DNA from: Mycolicibacterium thermoresistibile
GTDB lineage: Bacteria > Actinomycetota > Actinomycetes > Mycobacteriales > Mycobacteriaceae
Length of the DNA: 64,000 nucleotides
NCBI RefSeq assembly: GCF_900187065.1
Contig: NZ_LT906483.1
Location: forward strand, 434,001 to 498,000
Direction: 5' to 3'
Of this stretch, positions 44,909 to 53,961 are shown in pieces. The position numbers and the translations under genes are program-made. The notes beneath the pieces are model-generated. The model was not told the origin of the DNA. It made no database searches and was given only the letters and a program-made list of their open reading frames with translations. Position 1 is the stretch's first letter. The number at the start of each line of letters is the position of its first letter.

Positions 44909-46048
44909 TTATCGCCCGGCGGCGAGTTCACGGCCGATGATCTCCTTCATGATCTCAGTCGTGCCGCCGTAGATCGTCTGCACCCGGGTGTCGAGATACG
45001 CCCGGGCGACGGGGTATTCGGTCATGTAGCCGTAGCCGCCGTGCAACTGCAGACAACGGTCGATCACCCGTTTCTGCAACTCGCTGACGAACCACTTGCC
45101 CTTGGCTGCGTCGACAGGCGTCAGTTCTCCGGCGTTGTAGGCCAGCACCGATTGATCGGTGTACGCCTGTGCGACGTCGATCTCGGTGGCCATGTCGGCG
45201 AGTTCGAATCGAACGTGCTGCTTGTCGATCAGCGGAGCGCCGAACGCCTTCCGCTGTCGGCAGTACTCGACCGTCATGTCGAAGATGGCCCGGGTCGTGG
45301 CCATCGCCTTCGCGGTGACACCGAGTCGCTCACGGGGCAGGTGACTCATCAGGTACGCCAGCCCGCGGCCCTCCTCACCGAGCAGGTTCTCGGCCGGCAC
45401 GACCGCATCGCGGAAGAACAACTCGGCGGTGTCCTGTGCCGGCAGGCCGATCTTGTCGAGCTTGCGTCCCCGTTCGAACCCCGGGGTGTCGCGTTCCACC
45501 ACGAACAGACTGTGCCGTTCACCGGTCCGTGCCGCCACGACCACCACATCGGCCATGATGCCGCTCGAGATGAACGTCTTCTGGCCGTTGAGGATCCAGC
45601 GGTCACCGTCCCGGTGTGCGGTGGTGCGGATCCCGCGCAGATCGCTGCCTGCGTCAGGTTCGGTCATCGCGAGCGCACCGATGAGTTCGCCGGATGCGAA
45701 ACCGGGCAGCCACCGCTGCTTCTGTTCCTCTGTGGTCAGATCGAGCAGGTAATGCAGGACCAGATCGTCCTGCAGACTCACCGTGAGACCGAACGACAAC
45801 GCGGTGATCCGGGCGATCTCCTCACACACCACCATGCGGTAGCGGTAGTCAGGCTCGCCGGCGCCGCCGTACTTCTCATCGATCTGCAGTGCGTAGATGC
45901 CCGCCTTGGCGGCCCGTGCGAAGACGTCACGATCGATCCACCGGTTACGGTCCCACTCTTCCTGGAACGGAACCACTTCCCGGGCGAGGAATTCACGGAC
46001 CGTCTCGCGGTAGGCATCGTGGTCGGCGGTGTAGAGCGAGCGGCGCAT
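44909..46048 (-). CDS. Acyl-CoA dehydrogenase
   Basis: This 379-residue acyl-CoA dehydrogenase has ALAMTEPDAGSD for FAD/substrate binding, WILNGQKTFIS in the beta domain, QLHGGYGYMTEYPV near residue 345 and IYGGTTEIMKEIIGREL at the end. It is the best match in this window to the long/medium-chain group. The C-terminal YGGTTEI is typical, with a possible catalytic Glu in that region. It should oxidise an acyl-CoA and reduce ETF. The ATG at 46048 follows TTGTAGGG, and the gene lies 2 bp from the thiolase upstream, which makes a coherent beta-oxidation pair. Confidence 0.93.
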   Translation of the reverse strand: MRRSLYTADHDAYRETVREFLAREVVPFQEEWDRNRWIDRDVFARAAKAGIYALQIDEKYGGAGEPDYRYRMVVCEEIARITALSFGLTVSLQDDLVLHYLLDLTTEEQKQRWLPGFASGELIGALAMTEPDAGSDLRGIRTTAHRDGDRWILNGQKTFISSGIMADVVVVAARTGERHSLFVVERDTPGFERGRKLDKIGLPAQDTAELFFRDAVVPAENLLGEEGRGLAYLMSHLPRERLGVTAKAMATTRAIFDMTVEYCRQRKAFGAPLIDKQHVRFELADMATEIDVAQAYTDQSVLAYNAGELTPVDAAKGKWFVSELQKRVIDRCLQLHGGYGYMTEYPVARAYLDTRVQTIYGGTTEIMKEIIGRELAAGR

Positions 46049-46050
46049 CC

Positions 46051-47208
46051 CTACAATCTCTCGATTATGGTGACGTTGGCCTGACCACCGCCCTCACACA
46101 TGGTCTGCAGACCGTACCGGCCGCCGGTGCGCTCGAGATGGTGCAGCAGTGAGGTCATCAGCCGGGCTCCGGTGCAGCCGATCGGATGACCCAGCGCGAT
46201 GGCGCCTCCGTTCGGATTGACCCGGGCCGGGTCGGCGCCGAGTTCGGCCAGCCAGGCCAGCACCACCGGTGCGAACGCCTCGTTGATCTCGACCGCATCG
46301 ATGTCGTCGATCGACATACCGGCGCGCTTGAGGGCGTGCTGGGTGGCCGGAATCGGTGCGGTGAGCATCATCACCGGGTCGGCGCCGCGGACCGACATGT
46401 GATGGATACGGGCCCGCGGGGTGAGATTGAACCGGTCGACCGCATCCTTCGACGCCACCAGCAGGGCGGCGGCGCCGTCCGAGATCTGGCTGGCCACCGC
46501 GGCGGTGAGCACACCGCCCTCGATCAGCGTGGGCAGGCTCGCCATCTTCTCCAGGGAGGTGTCCGGGCGCGGTCCCTCGTCGACGGTCGCGTCGGCGTAC
46601 GGCGTGATCTCCTTGTCGAAGTAGCCGGCTTCGATGGCCGCCACGGCGCGCCGGTGGCTCTCCAGCGCGAACTTCTCGTTGTCCTCGCGGGACAGCTTCC
46701 AGTGCTCGGCGATCATCTCGGCGCCGCGGAACTGGGAGATCTCCTGGTCGCCGTAACGCGCCTGCCAGCCCTCGCATCCGGTCCATGGATCGGTGGCGCC
46801 GTAGGGTTCGCCGGCCGCGAACGCGCTCAGGATGGGGAACTGGCTCATCTTCTGGACGCCGCCGGCGACAATCAGGTCGACCGTGCCGCTCATCACACCC
46901 TGCGCGGCGAAGTGGACGGCCTGCTGCGCAGAGCCGCACTGCCGGTCGATGGTCACGCCGGGCACGGATTCCGGCAACCCGGCCGCCAGTGCTGCGGTGC
47001 GGGCGATGTCGCCGGCCTGGGAGCCGATGTTGTCCAGACACCCGAAGATGACGTCGTCGATCGCGGCGGGATCGAAGTCGTGGCGGCCCACCAGGGTCTT
47101 GATCACGTGGGCGGCCATGTCGGCCGGGTGGGCACCGGAGAGTCCGCCGTTGCGTTTCCCGACGGGGGTTCGGACAGCATCAACGATATAGGCTTCGGTC
47201 ATGGCCAT
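46051..47208 (-). CDS. Acetyl-CoA acyltransferase, FadA6-like thiolase
   Basis: This 385-residue thiolase has Cys91 in DRQCGSAQQ, NEAFAPVVLAW, GHPIGCTG with the catalytic His, and MCEGGGQAN with the second Cys. The pattern (GCLDNIGSQAGDIAR, YGDQEISQFRGAEMI) is close to mycobacterial FadA6, the thiolase tied to steroid C/D-ring degradation, but I leave the symbol blank because paralogues exist. Two ATGs are possible, 47208 and 47202. The upstream TATGTT with a 6-base gap to ATG 47208 suggests a leaderless transcript from 47208. It shares a promoter region with the TetR gene upstream. Confidence 0.92.
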   Translation of the reverse strand: MAMTEAYIVDAVRTPVGKRNGGLSGAHPADMAAHVIKTLVGRHDFDPAAIDDVIFGCLDNIGSQAGDIARTAALAAGLPESVPGVTIDRQCGSAQQAVHFAAQGVMSGTVDLIVAGGVQKMSQFPILSAFAAGEPYGATDPWTGCEGWQARYGDQEISQFRGAEMIAEHWKLSREDNEKFALESHRRAVAAIEAGYFDKEITPYADATVDEGPRPDTSLEKMASLPTLIEGGVLTAAVASQISDGAAALLVASKDAVDRFNLTPRARIHHMSVRGADPVMMLTAPIPATQHALKRAGMSIDDIDAVEINEAFAPVVLAWLAELGADPARVNPNGGAIALGHPIGCTGARLMTSLLHHLERTGGRYGLQTMCEGGGQANVTIIERL

Positions 47209-47214
47209 TAATTT

Positions 47215-47220
47215 AACATA
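47215..47220 (-). promoter_or_regulatory. Possible -10 element for a leaderless thiolase transcript
   Basis: On the minus strand TATGTT (fits TANNNT) is followed by six bases and then ATG 47208. This spacing puts the transcription start at the first base of the start codon. No ribosome-binding site is seen. Confidence 0.4.
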
Positions 47221-47265
47221 AAATCAAAAGCGCGCCGTCCGGCTGGCGGTGACCGAATCCGCCGT

Positions 47266-47970
47266 CTAGCGGGAAGCAGAACCCGGCGTGCGGCGCGTGG
47301 CCTTGCCGCGCGACCTGGGGGAGTTCGACCCGGAGCGGGGAGACAGGCCGTTACGGACGACCACCTGCGCATTGGCCACGATGGCATCCAGGGATATCCG
47401 ACGCGGATCCCACCACTCAGCCGCCCAGTTCAGGGCGCCGAGTACGAGCGCCTGGGCGATCTGGTCGTCGAGATCATCCCGCAACTGCCCCTCTGCCCGG
47501 GCATCTGCCAGCAGCTTTCGCCAGATTCGGTTATAAGCGGTGGACTCCTTCTTCTGCCGGCTACGCAGATGATCGGGGATCTGTCCGGAGTTGCGGATCG
47601 ACGCGGTCGCGTAATCGGAGAGTTCCAGTTCGTGGCGGAGGTGTATCTCGACCGCTGCGATGATGCGGTCCATGGGTGACATGCCGTCGGGAAGGCGATC
47701 CAGTTCCTCCTGGAGATGTCGTCGCATCTCGCTGATACCGGAGAACATCACTTCTTCGATGAGTTCGTCGCGAGATGCGAAGTAGTAGTAGATCGCCGGA
47801 GCCTGTAGTTCCGCGTACTCAGCGACATCCGTGAGTCTTGTTCCGGCGTAGCCTTTCTCGCTCAGAACCCGGGCCGTTGCATCCAGGATGCGGGCCCGGG
47901 TACGTTGCGATTTCGTCGGGTCCCCAGTAGCTGTTCCAGCCACTGATCTTGCCGGTCGCCTGGCCACCAT
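47266..47970 (-). CDS. TetR family transcriptional regulator (paralogue 1)
   Basis: This 234-residue repressor-type protein has an N-terminal helix-turn-helix (RILDATARVLSEKGYAG, then TDVAEYAELQAPAIYYYF) and a helical ligand-binding domain ending in GALNWAAEWWDPRRIS. The same architecture and many identical residues occur in the TetR at 60269, a clear paralogue. It lies upstream of the thiolase and acyl-CoA dehydrogenase on the same strand and probably controls them, perhaps sensing an acyl-CoA. The tail (about 30 residues) is rich in Arg and Ser. The start is ATG 47970, with AGGA upstream. Confidence 0.92.
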   Translation of the reverse strand: MVARRPARSVAGTATGDPTKSQRTRARILDATARVLSEKGYAGTRLTDVAEYAELQAPAIYYYFASRDELIEEVMFSGISEMRRHLQEELDRLPDGMSPMDRIIAAVEIHLRHELELSDYATASIRNSGQIPDHLRSRQKKESTAYNRIWRKLLADARAEGQLRDDLDDQIAQALVLGALNWAAEWWDPRRISLDAIVANAQVVVRNGLSPRSGSNSPRSRGKATRRTPGSASR

Positions 47971-48029
47971 TCGATCCTATGTTAGAGCCTTTAACCATGT
48001 AGCTTGTACGCGTCGTGTTCCCGGTTGCG

Positions 48030-49448
48030 TCATTGATCGCCGTCCCCTCCGGGAATCCGTGACCAGTCGATCGGTTGCACCCGGAAACCACGGACATCGC
48101 GCATCCCGGGTGCGGTGATGTCGATCTGCCGGCACAGCCGCCGGGCCAGCAGTCGGACGATCTCGGCCTCGTCGTGGTGTTCGCCGGTGACGTACCGCTC
48201 CAACCGGTCCTCGGCCTCCTGCCACGATGCCGCCTGCTCGCCGAGCAGTCGAGCCTCCTCCGCACGGTCGAGTTCCTCGGCGTGGTCGCCCGCTCGGGCC
48301 GCCCGGTGCAGCCCCGGCAGCAGATCGCGCACGATCCGGAGCCGGAAGGCCAGATAGTCGTCGGGGTCCAGTTCGGTGAGCACCGAATCGAGCACCCGCG
48401 CCGCGCTGCGGAATCCGGGATCGTGGCGGATCGCCGGGTAGCTCAACGGGGGTGGGACGTCCAGCTGGTAACCGCTCTCCTCGCTGATGATGGTCAGGCA
48501 GATCATCAGCGACATCAGCGACCAGGCCTGCCACTGGGCCAGATCGAATTCGGCTGGCGGATCGGCCCGGGTCCCCGCGGACAGCATCGCGGTCAGCAGC
48601 GCGAAGCGGACGGCGTGGAAGTTCACCACCCGGCGGTCGACGGGTGTTCCGGTGATCTTCGCGTAATGGGCGTAAGCGGTGGTCAGATCTCCGATGGGTT
48701 GTGCGGTGTCGCGCATGCGCATCGCGCCGAGATCCGCCAGCGGATCGCCCAGACATGAGAACTCGACATCCATCAGCGCCGTGACCCGTCTGTCGTGGTG
48801 CAGGAACTGCCCGGCGTCGAAGTGGATCCAGGAAACGGTGTCGCGATGGGTGGGCACGTTGCGGTGCAGCCATCCGATGATGAACTCGATCGTCGGATCG
48901 GGTCCGGGTTTGATGCTGCGGTACCACTTCTCGGAGAGTTCGAATCCCATGTAACCGATCTCGCGGGCCGTCGTCGGCCGGTGCAGTCCGATGGCTTCGA
49001 ACGCGGCTGGGTCGATGCGGTGGGCATGTGCCAGCGCGTCCATGTAGCCGGTGATGACGATGTCGCGGGTGGCGGCGTCGTCGGTGTCGTCGAAACGGTC
49101 GCGACCCCGCACCGACTCCATCAGAATCGCTTCGGGATGCTCGCAGAAACCCAGCGGTTTCGGCACCACCGCACCGTGTTCATGCAGCACCCGCATGATC
49201 TCGTACTCTCGGCGCAGCGACAGCGTTCGAGTCCACGGCATGGATTCCTCGCGCTGGCACCGGACGTACAACTCGGGCTGGTTCGGATCATCGACGGTGA
49301 GATACCAGGCGGGCCGCCAGCGGGCCTGGCGGCGCCAGCCCACCAGACGCGCACCGGCGGTGCGTTCCACCCACTCGAACAGGCTCGGCCACGGCTCGGG
49401 GAGTGTCCCCCAGTCTTGGTCGACGGTGATCTCTGCTGACACGGGCAT
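48030..49448 (-). CDS. Phosphotransferase family protein (APH fold) with altered catalytic loop
   Basis: This 472-residue APH-fold protein is longer than the other kinase-like proteins here because of a C-terminal helical domain (about 350-472). The catalytic loop reads WIHFDAGQFLHHD: the His and Asp are kept, but the usual Asn five positions after Asp is missing, and the loop is about two residues shorter than in the other copies. The metal loop ALMDVEFSCLGDPLADLG is intact, although W is V. Catalysis may be weak, altered or lost. It lies between the TetR and an acyl-CoA dehydrogenase, on the same strand as both. ATG 49448. Confidence 0.8.
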   Translation of the reverse strand: MPVSAEITVDQDWGTLPEPWPSLFEWVERTAGARLVGWRRQARWRPAWYLTVDDPNQPELYVRCQREESMPWTRTLSLRREYEIMRVLHEHGAVVPKPLGFCEHPEAILMESVRGRDRFDDTDDAATRDIVITGYMDALAHAHRIDPAAFEAIGLHRPTTAREIGYMGFELSEKWYRSIKPGPDPTIEFIIGWLHRNVPTHRDTVSWIHFDAGQFLHHDRRVTALMDVEFSCLGDPLADLGAMRMRDTAQPIGDLTTAYAHYAKITGTPVDRRVVNFHAVRFALLTAMLSAGTRADPPAEFDLAQWQAWSLMSLMICLTIISEESGYQLDVPPPLSYPAIRHDPGFRSAARVLDSVLTELDPDDYLAFRLRIVRDLLPGLHRAARAGDHAEELDRAEEARLLGEQAASWQEAEDRLERYVTGEHHDEAEIVRLLARRLCRQIDITAPGMRDVRGFRVQPIDWSRIPGGDGDQ

Positions 49449-49465
49449 CTCGATTCCAGTTCTCT

Positions 49466-50626
49466 CTAAACAGTATTGCGGGCCACGAGTTGGCTGACGA
49501 TGACGTTGCGCTGGATCTCGTTGGTGCCTTCGCCGACGATCATCAGCGGGGCGTCGCGGAAGTAGCGTTCCACGTCGAATTCGGTGGAGTAGCCGTAGCC
49601 GCCGTGGATGCGCACGGCGTTGAGCGCGATCTCCATGGCGACCTCGGAGGCGAACAGTTTGGCCATGCCGGCCTCCATGTCGCAGCGCTGGCCGCTGTCG
49701 TAGCGTTCGGCGGCGTAGCGGGTGAGCTGGCGGGCGGCGGTGAGTTTGGTGGCCATGTCGGCCAGGTAGTGGCCGATGGCCTGATGCTTCCAGATCGGTT
49801 GGCCGAAGCTCTCCCGCTGCTGGGCGTAGGCCAGGGCGTCCTCCAGGGCGGCGGTGGCCACTCCCAGCGCGCGGGCGGCGACCTGGATGCGCCCGGTCTC
49901 CAGGCCCTTCATCATCTGCGTGAAGCCCTTGCCGGGCTCACCGCCGAGGATCGCCGAGGCCGGCACCCGGCAGTCGTCGAAGACCAGCTCGCAGGACTCC
50001 ACCCCCTTGTAGCCGAGTTTGGGCAGATCGCGTGACACCGACAGCCCGGTGGTGCCCTGTTCCACCAGCACCACCGAGATGCCCCGGTGCCGCGGGGTGG
50101 CGTCGGGATCGGTCTTGCACAACAACGCGATCAGCCCGGAGCGCCGGGCGTTGCTGATCCAGGTCTTGGCGCCGTTGATCACCAGGCCGCCGCCGGGGCC
50201 GGGCAGCGCGGTGGTGGTCATGTTCTGCAGATCCGATCCGCCGCCGGGCTCGGTGAGCGCCATGGTCGCGCGGATCTCGCCGGTGGCCATCGCCGGCAGG
50301 TAGCGCTGTTTCTGTTCCTCGGTGCCGAACAGCGTCAACAGTTTGGCCACCACGGTGTGCCCGCCCATCGCCCCGGCCAGGCTCATCCAGCCGCGCGACA
50401 GCTCCTGGGTCACCTCGACGTAACACGGCATCGACACCGGTGAGCCGCCGTAGGACTCCGGGATCGCCAGCCCGTAGATGCCGATGCGTTTCATCTGCTC
50501 GATCCACGCCTGCGGATATTCGTTGGCGTGTTCGACCTCGCGCACGGTGGGCTTGACGTCGCGGTCGATGAACGCCCGCACCGTCTCGACCAGCATGGTC
50601 TCTTCATCGTTGAGGACGACATTCAC
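49466..50626 (-). CDS. Acyl-CoA dehydrogenase
   Basis: This 386-residue acyl-CoA dehydrogenase has ATMALTEPGGGSD, INGAKTWISNARRSG, an EGMAKLFASEVAM-like helix (EAGMAKLF), IHGGYGYSTEFDVERYFRDA and EGTNEIQRNVI at the end; the typical C-terminal features are complete. It should form an enoyl-CoA while reducing ETF. The GTG start at 50626 is used because no ATG lies near, and the ribosome-binding site is weak. The upstream AT-rich region with TAGTTTAGATT is shared with the divergent mce operon. It is separated by 17 bp from the kinase-like gene downstream, so the two are likely co-transcribed, as in ACAD11-type pairs. Confidence 0.93.
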   Translation of the reverse strand: MNVVLNDEETMLVETVRAFIDRDVKPTVREVEHANEYPQAWIEQMKRIGIYGLAIPESYGGSPVSMPCYVEVTQELSRGWMSLAGAMGGHTVVAKLLTLFGTEEQKQRYLPAMATGEIRATMALTEPGGGSDLQNMTTTALPGPGGGLVINGAKTWISNARRSGLIALLCKTDPDATPRHRGISVVLVEQGTTGLSVSRDLPKLGYKGVESCELVFDDCRVPASAILGGEPGKGFTQMMKGLETGRIQVAARALGVATAALEDALAYAQQRESFGQPIWKHQAIGHYLADMATKLTAARQLTRYAAERYDSGQRCDMEAGMAKLFASEVAMEIALNAVRIHGGYGYSTEFDVERYFRDAPLMIVGEGTNEIQRNVIVSQLVARNTV

Positions 50627-50922
50627 GAACTGAGCCTAACCAAAATATTAGTTTAGATTAAAATGTGCGCTACATTGAGGGTGTGCGTGTAGGGATCGAT
50701 ACTTCTCTGCGCCCGCCGCCCGTCGGGGCCGCCTCAGGTCGAACCGGCTCACGCCGTCCGCCGTTCATGGCGTCGCCCGACTGCCCAGGTCGATTGAAGC
50801 CGCTTGCCGCCAGACATTTTCTAGTCTAATTTCGATCCGAATCACAGCGCGGGTGGTGACGTTGAACGCGTCACAGACAGCGGAGGTTCAAAGGCCATGA
50901 AGACCATGCAGGGGGATGGACC
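50627..50922. promoter_or_regulatory. Divergent promoter region of acyl-CoA dehydrogenase and mce operon
   Basis: The 296-bp gap has two AT-rich parts in otherwise GC-rich DNA. The left one (50641-50663, with TAGATT at 50654-50659) is next to the minus-strand gene. The right one holds TCTAGTCTA at 50820-50828, which is TAGACTAGA on the minus strand, a version of the TAGANTAGA motif found at three other promoters of the locus. Both are candidate operators for the TetR paralogues. Nothing coding was recognised. Confidence 0.45.
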
Positions 50923-51690
50923 TTGACGTTGCGTAGTACTCTCGCCAAGCCGGTGGGGGCCGTGGGCGATTTCGTGGCCATGGCGGTCGACATCCTGATC
51001 GCAATGCCTCGCCGTCCGTTCGCGTGGCGAGAGTTGATCCAGCAGGCGTGGTTCGTCGCCCGGGTCTCGATCATGCCGACATTGATGCTGTCCATCCCGT
51101 TCACCGTGCTGCTGGTGTTCACCTTCAACATCCTGCTGGTGGAATTCGGCGCCGCGGACTTCTCCGGAACCGGTGCCGCGTTCGGTACGGTGACCCAGAT
51201 CGGCCCGGTCGTCACGGTGCTGGTTGTGGCTGGCGCGGGTGCCACCGCGATGTGTGCCGATCTGGGAGCCCGGACGATTCGTGATGAGCTCGACGCGCTG
51301 AAGGTGATGGGGATCGATCCCATCCAGGCGCTCGTGGTGCCCCGCGTGCTGGCCGCGACGATTGTCGCCACCGCCTTGTCCTCGTTGGTTGTATTGGTCG
51401 GTTTGGCAGGTGGATTCGCATTCTCGGTGTTTGTCCAGAACGTGACTCCGGGTGCGTTCGTCGCCGGTTTGACTTTGATCACCGGATTCGCGGACGTGGC
51501 CATCTGTCTGGTCAAGGCGGCCCTGTTCGGATTCGCGGCAGGGCTGATCGCCTGCTTCAAGGGTACGACCGTGAAGGGCGGGCCCGCGGGGGTCGGGAAC
51601 GCGGTCAACGAGACCGTCGTGTACTCGTTCCTCGCGCTGTTCCTGATCAATATCGTGGCAACTGCGGTTGGGGTGAAGGCGACGTTATGA
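50923..51690 (+). CDS. YrbEA (MlaE family) ABC transporter permease
   Basis: This 255-residue integral membrane protein has about five to six hydrophobic segments. It carries the MlaE/YrbE signature with ADLGARTIRDELDALKVMGIDP, the coupling region that contacts the Mla/Mce ATPase. It pairs with YrbEB to form the inner-membrane channel of the Mce importer. The start is TTG 50923 after GGGGGATGG; upstream ATGs are out of frame. The stop overlaps the next start by 4 bp. No ATPase gene is present, as usual for mce operons, which use an ATPase encoded elsewhere. Confidence 0.94.
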   Translation: MTLRSTLAKPVGAVGDFVAMAVDILIAMPRRPFAWRELIQQAWFVARVSIMPTLMLSIPFTVLLVFTFNILLVEFGAADFSGTGAAFGTVTQIGPVVTVLVVAGAGATAMCADLGARTIRDELDALKVMGIDPIQALVVPRVLAATIVATALSSLVVLVGLAGGFAFSVFVQNVTPGAFVAGLTLITGFADVAICLVKAALFGFAAGLIACFKGTTVKGGPAGVGNAVNETVVYSFLALFLINIVATAVGVKATL

Positions 51691-52544
51691 CGAGCAGCAG
51701 AGTCTCCCGCTGGCCCATGCCGCGTATCCGGCGCACCGCCGACAAGGTACTGGATTCGCTTGCCCGGCTGGGAGATCAGGCGCAGTTCTACGGCCGCACG
51801 TTCGGTTCGATCGGCGAGGCTTTCGTTCACTACAAGGTTGAGGTGGTCCGCCTCATCGCCCAGATGAGTCTGGGCGTGGGCGCGTTGGCGGTTATCGGCG
51901 GCACGATCGTGATCGTGGCCTTCCTCACGCTGTCCACGGGCGCGCTGGTGGCCGTCCAGGGCTACAACCAGTTCGCCGATATCGGAGTGGAGGCGCTCAC
52001 CGGTTTCGCCTCCGCGTACTTCAACGTCCGTTTGATCGCACCGATCACCGCGGGGATCGCGCTGGCAGCGACGATCGGGGCAGGAGCCACTGCGCAACTC
52101 GGCGCAATGCGGATCAACGAGGAGATCGACGCGCTGGAGGTGATGGGTATCAGGTCACTGACGTATCTGGCGTCGACGCGGCTCATCGCCGGCGTGATCG
52201 TGGTGATCCCGTTGTATTGTGTCGCCATCCTGATGTCGTTCCTGGCAGCGCGATTCGGGACGACCTTCGTCTATGGACAGTCCACGGGCGTATACGACCA
52301 CTACTTCAACACATTCCTGCGGCCGACGGACGTCATCTGGTCGTTCTTCCAGGCGGTCGTGATGGCGATCGTGATCATGATCGTGCACACCTACTACGGG
52401 TACAACGCTTCGGGCGGACCGGCTGGGGTCGGCGAGTCGGTCGGTCGTGCGGTACGGACGTCGCTGATCGCGACGGTGTTCGTGACCGTATTCGTGTCAT
52501 TGGCCATCTACGGCCAGTCGGGCAACTTCAACCTCTCCGGGTGA
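51687..52544 (+). CDS. YrbEB (MlaE family) ABC transporter permease
   Basis: This 285-residue second permease has an N-terminal cytoplasmic helix (GDQAQFYGRTFGSIGEAF) and about six membrane spans. The coupling sequence is GAMRINEEIDALEVMGIRS. It forms a heterodimer with YrbEA and passes lipid from the Mce hexamer. ATG 51687 overlaps the YrbEA stop (ATGA). It is followed after 4 bp by MceA. Confidence 0.94.
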   Translation: MTSSRVSRWPMPRIRRTADKVLDSLARLGDQAQFYGRTFGSIGEAFVHYKVEVVRLIAQMSLGVGALAVIGGTIVIVAFLTLSTGALVAVQGYNQFADIGVEALTGFASAYFNVRLIAPITAGIALAATIGAGATAQLGAMRINEEIDALEVMGIRSLTYLASTRLIAGVIVVIPLYCVAILMSFLAARFGTTFVYGQSTGVYDHYFNTFLRPTDVIWSFFQAVVMAIVIMIVHTYYGYNASGGPAGVGESVGRAVRTSLIATVFVTVFVSLAIYGQSGNFNLSG

Positions 52545-52548
52545 GTCG

Positions 52549-53871
52549 ATGAGTTCAGCAGCGGGAAGTAGCCGGCGGCGGTCGATCGGGTATGCGTTGT
52601 TGCTGATCGCCTCGATTGTCTGCCTGGTGGTGGTGTGCTCGGTCCTGTTCGTGGGGGCCCACAAGTCCTACGCCCCGGTGCTCTTGACATCGGAACGCTC
52701 CGGGCTGGTGATGGAACGCGGCGCGAAGGTCAAGCTTCGCGGCGTGGAGGTCGGCCGTGTCGCCCAGATCACCGGCGGCAGTGAACCGGTCAAGCTCCAG
52801 CTCGACATCGAGCCGGCGAAACTGCGGTTCATCCCGGCCAACGTCGAGGCCGAGATCGAGGCGACGACCGCGTTCGGTGCCAAGTTCGTCAACCTGATCG
52901 TCCCGGATGATCCGTCGCCGCAGCGCCTCTCGCCCGGCGATGTCCTCACCTCCCGCAACGTCAGCACCGAGGTGAACACCGTCTTCCAGAATCTGGTCGG
53001 GGTGCTCGACCAGATCGACGTGTCCAAACTCAATGCGACGCTGTCGGCGCTGGCCGACGGACTACAGGGGCAGGGCGCCCGGATCGGGGAGGCCACCACC
53101 AGCGCCAAGGAGGTGCTGGTGGCGATGAACCCGCGAATGGACACGGTGCGGGAGAACTTCCGGTCCCTCGAGGGATTCGGCGACGCGTACGCCGCGGCCG
53201 CCGACGACATCCTGGATGTTCTGGATGCGGCGGCGACCACCGGTACCACGATCACCGAACGGACGGGTGACTTGGAGGACGTGCTGCTCAGTGCGGTCGG
53301 GTTCGGCCAGAGCGGCGTTGACCTGCTCGCACCCAACTCCGACAACATAGTGCGGGCGATCCGCGCCCTTCAGCCGACGACGGATGTGCTGGAGAAATAC
53401 CATCCGACCTACACGTGCCTGCTCCAGGGCTCGGTGTTCTTGCTCAACAACATGGCGTACGACTCGATGGGCGGGGCCAACGGCAAGTCGCTGATCGTCG
53501 ACGCCGGATTGCTGCTCGGTGACGATCCGTACCGCTATCCGCAACATCTGCCCCGCATCGCGGCCAAGGGCGGCCCCGGTGGGAAACCGAGCTGTGGATC
53601 GCTGCCGGATGCAACGAAGAAGTTCCCGGTCCGCTACCTGGTCACCGACACCGGCTTCGGGACCGGGCTGGACATCCGGCCGAACCCCGGTATCGGCTTC
53701 CCGGGCCTGGCCAACTACTTCCCGGTCACCAAGGCGATGCCGGAACCGCCGCGGATCTACCATCCCGGGGGACCCGCGCCGGGGCCTGAGCCGCCTTATC
53801 CAGGTGGACCGCCTCACGGCGCACCGCTTTACGGTCCCGATGGTACCCCGCTGTGGCCGCCGGCTCCGTGA
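52549..53871 (+). CDS. MceA subunit, MCE family
   Basis: This 440-residue protein has one N-terminal transmembrane helix (GYALLLIASIVCLVVVCS), an MCE domain at about residues 40-120 (LTSERSGLVMERGAKVKLRGVEVG), a helical region to about 290 that forms the hexamer's tube, and a Pro/Gly-rich tail (about 390-440). It should be the first of six heteromeric subunits carrying lipids across the periplasm. ATG 52549. The tail is unusually Pro-rich and may interact with the cell wall or other subunits. Confidence 0.94.
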   Translation: MSSAAGSSRRRSIGYALLLIASIVCLVVVCSVLFVGAHKSYAPVLLTSERSGLVMERGAKVKLRGVEVGRVAQITGGSEPVKLQLDIEPAKLRFIPANVEAEIEATTAFGAKFVNLIVPDDPSPQRLSPGDVLTSRNVSTEVNTVFQNLVGVLDQIDVSKLNATLSALADGLQGQGARIGEATTSAKEVLVAMNPRMDTVRENFRSLEGFGDAYAAAADDILDVLDAAATTGTTITERTGDLEDVLLSAVGFGQSGVDLLAPNSDNIVRAIRALQPTTDVLEKYHPTYTCLLQGSVFLLNNMAYDSMGGANGKSLIVDAGLLLGDDPYRYPQHLPRIAAKGGPGGKPSCGSLPDATKKFPVRYLVTDTGFGTGLDIRPNPGIGFPGLANYFPVTKAMPEPPRIYHPGGPAPGPEPPYPGGPPHGAPLYGPDGTPLWPPAP

Positions 53872-53961
53872 CCCAGCGCCCGGGCGGGCCATGAGCAGGC
53901 CGAATGAAGGCCGATGCGTCGGTTACCGCCACCAGGCTGATCTGGAAGCAAAGGAAATGCG

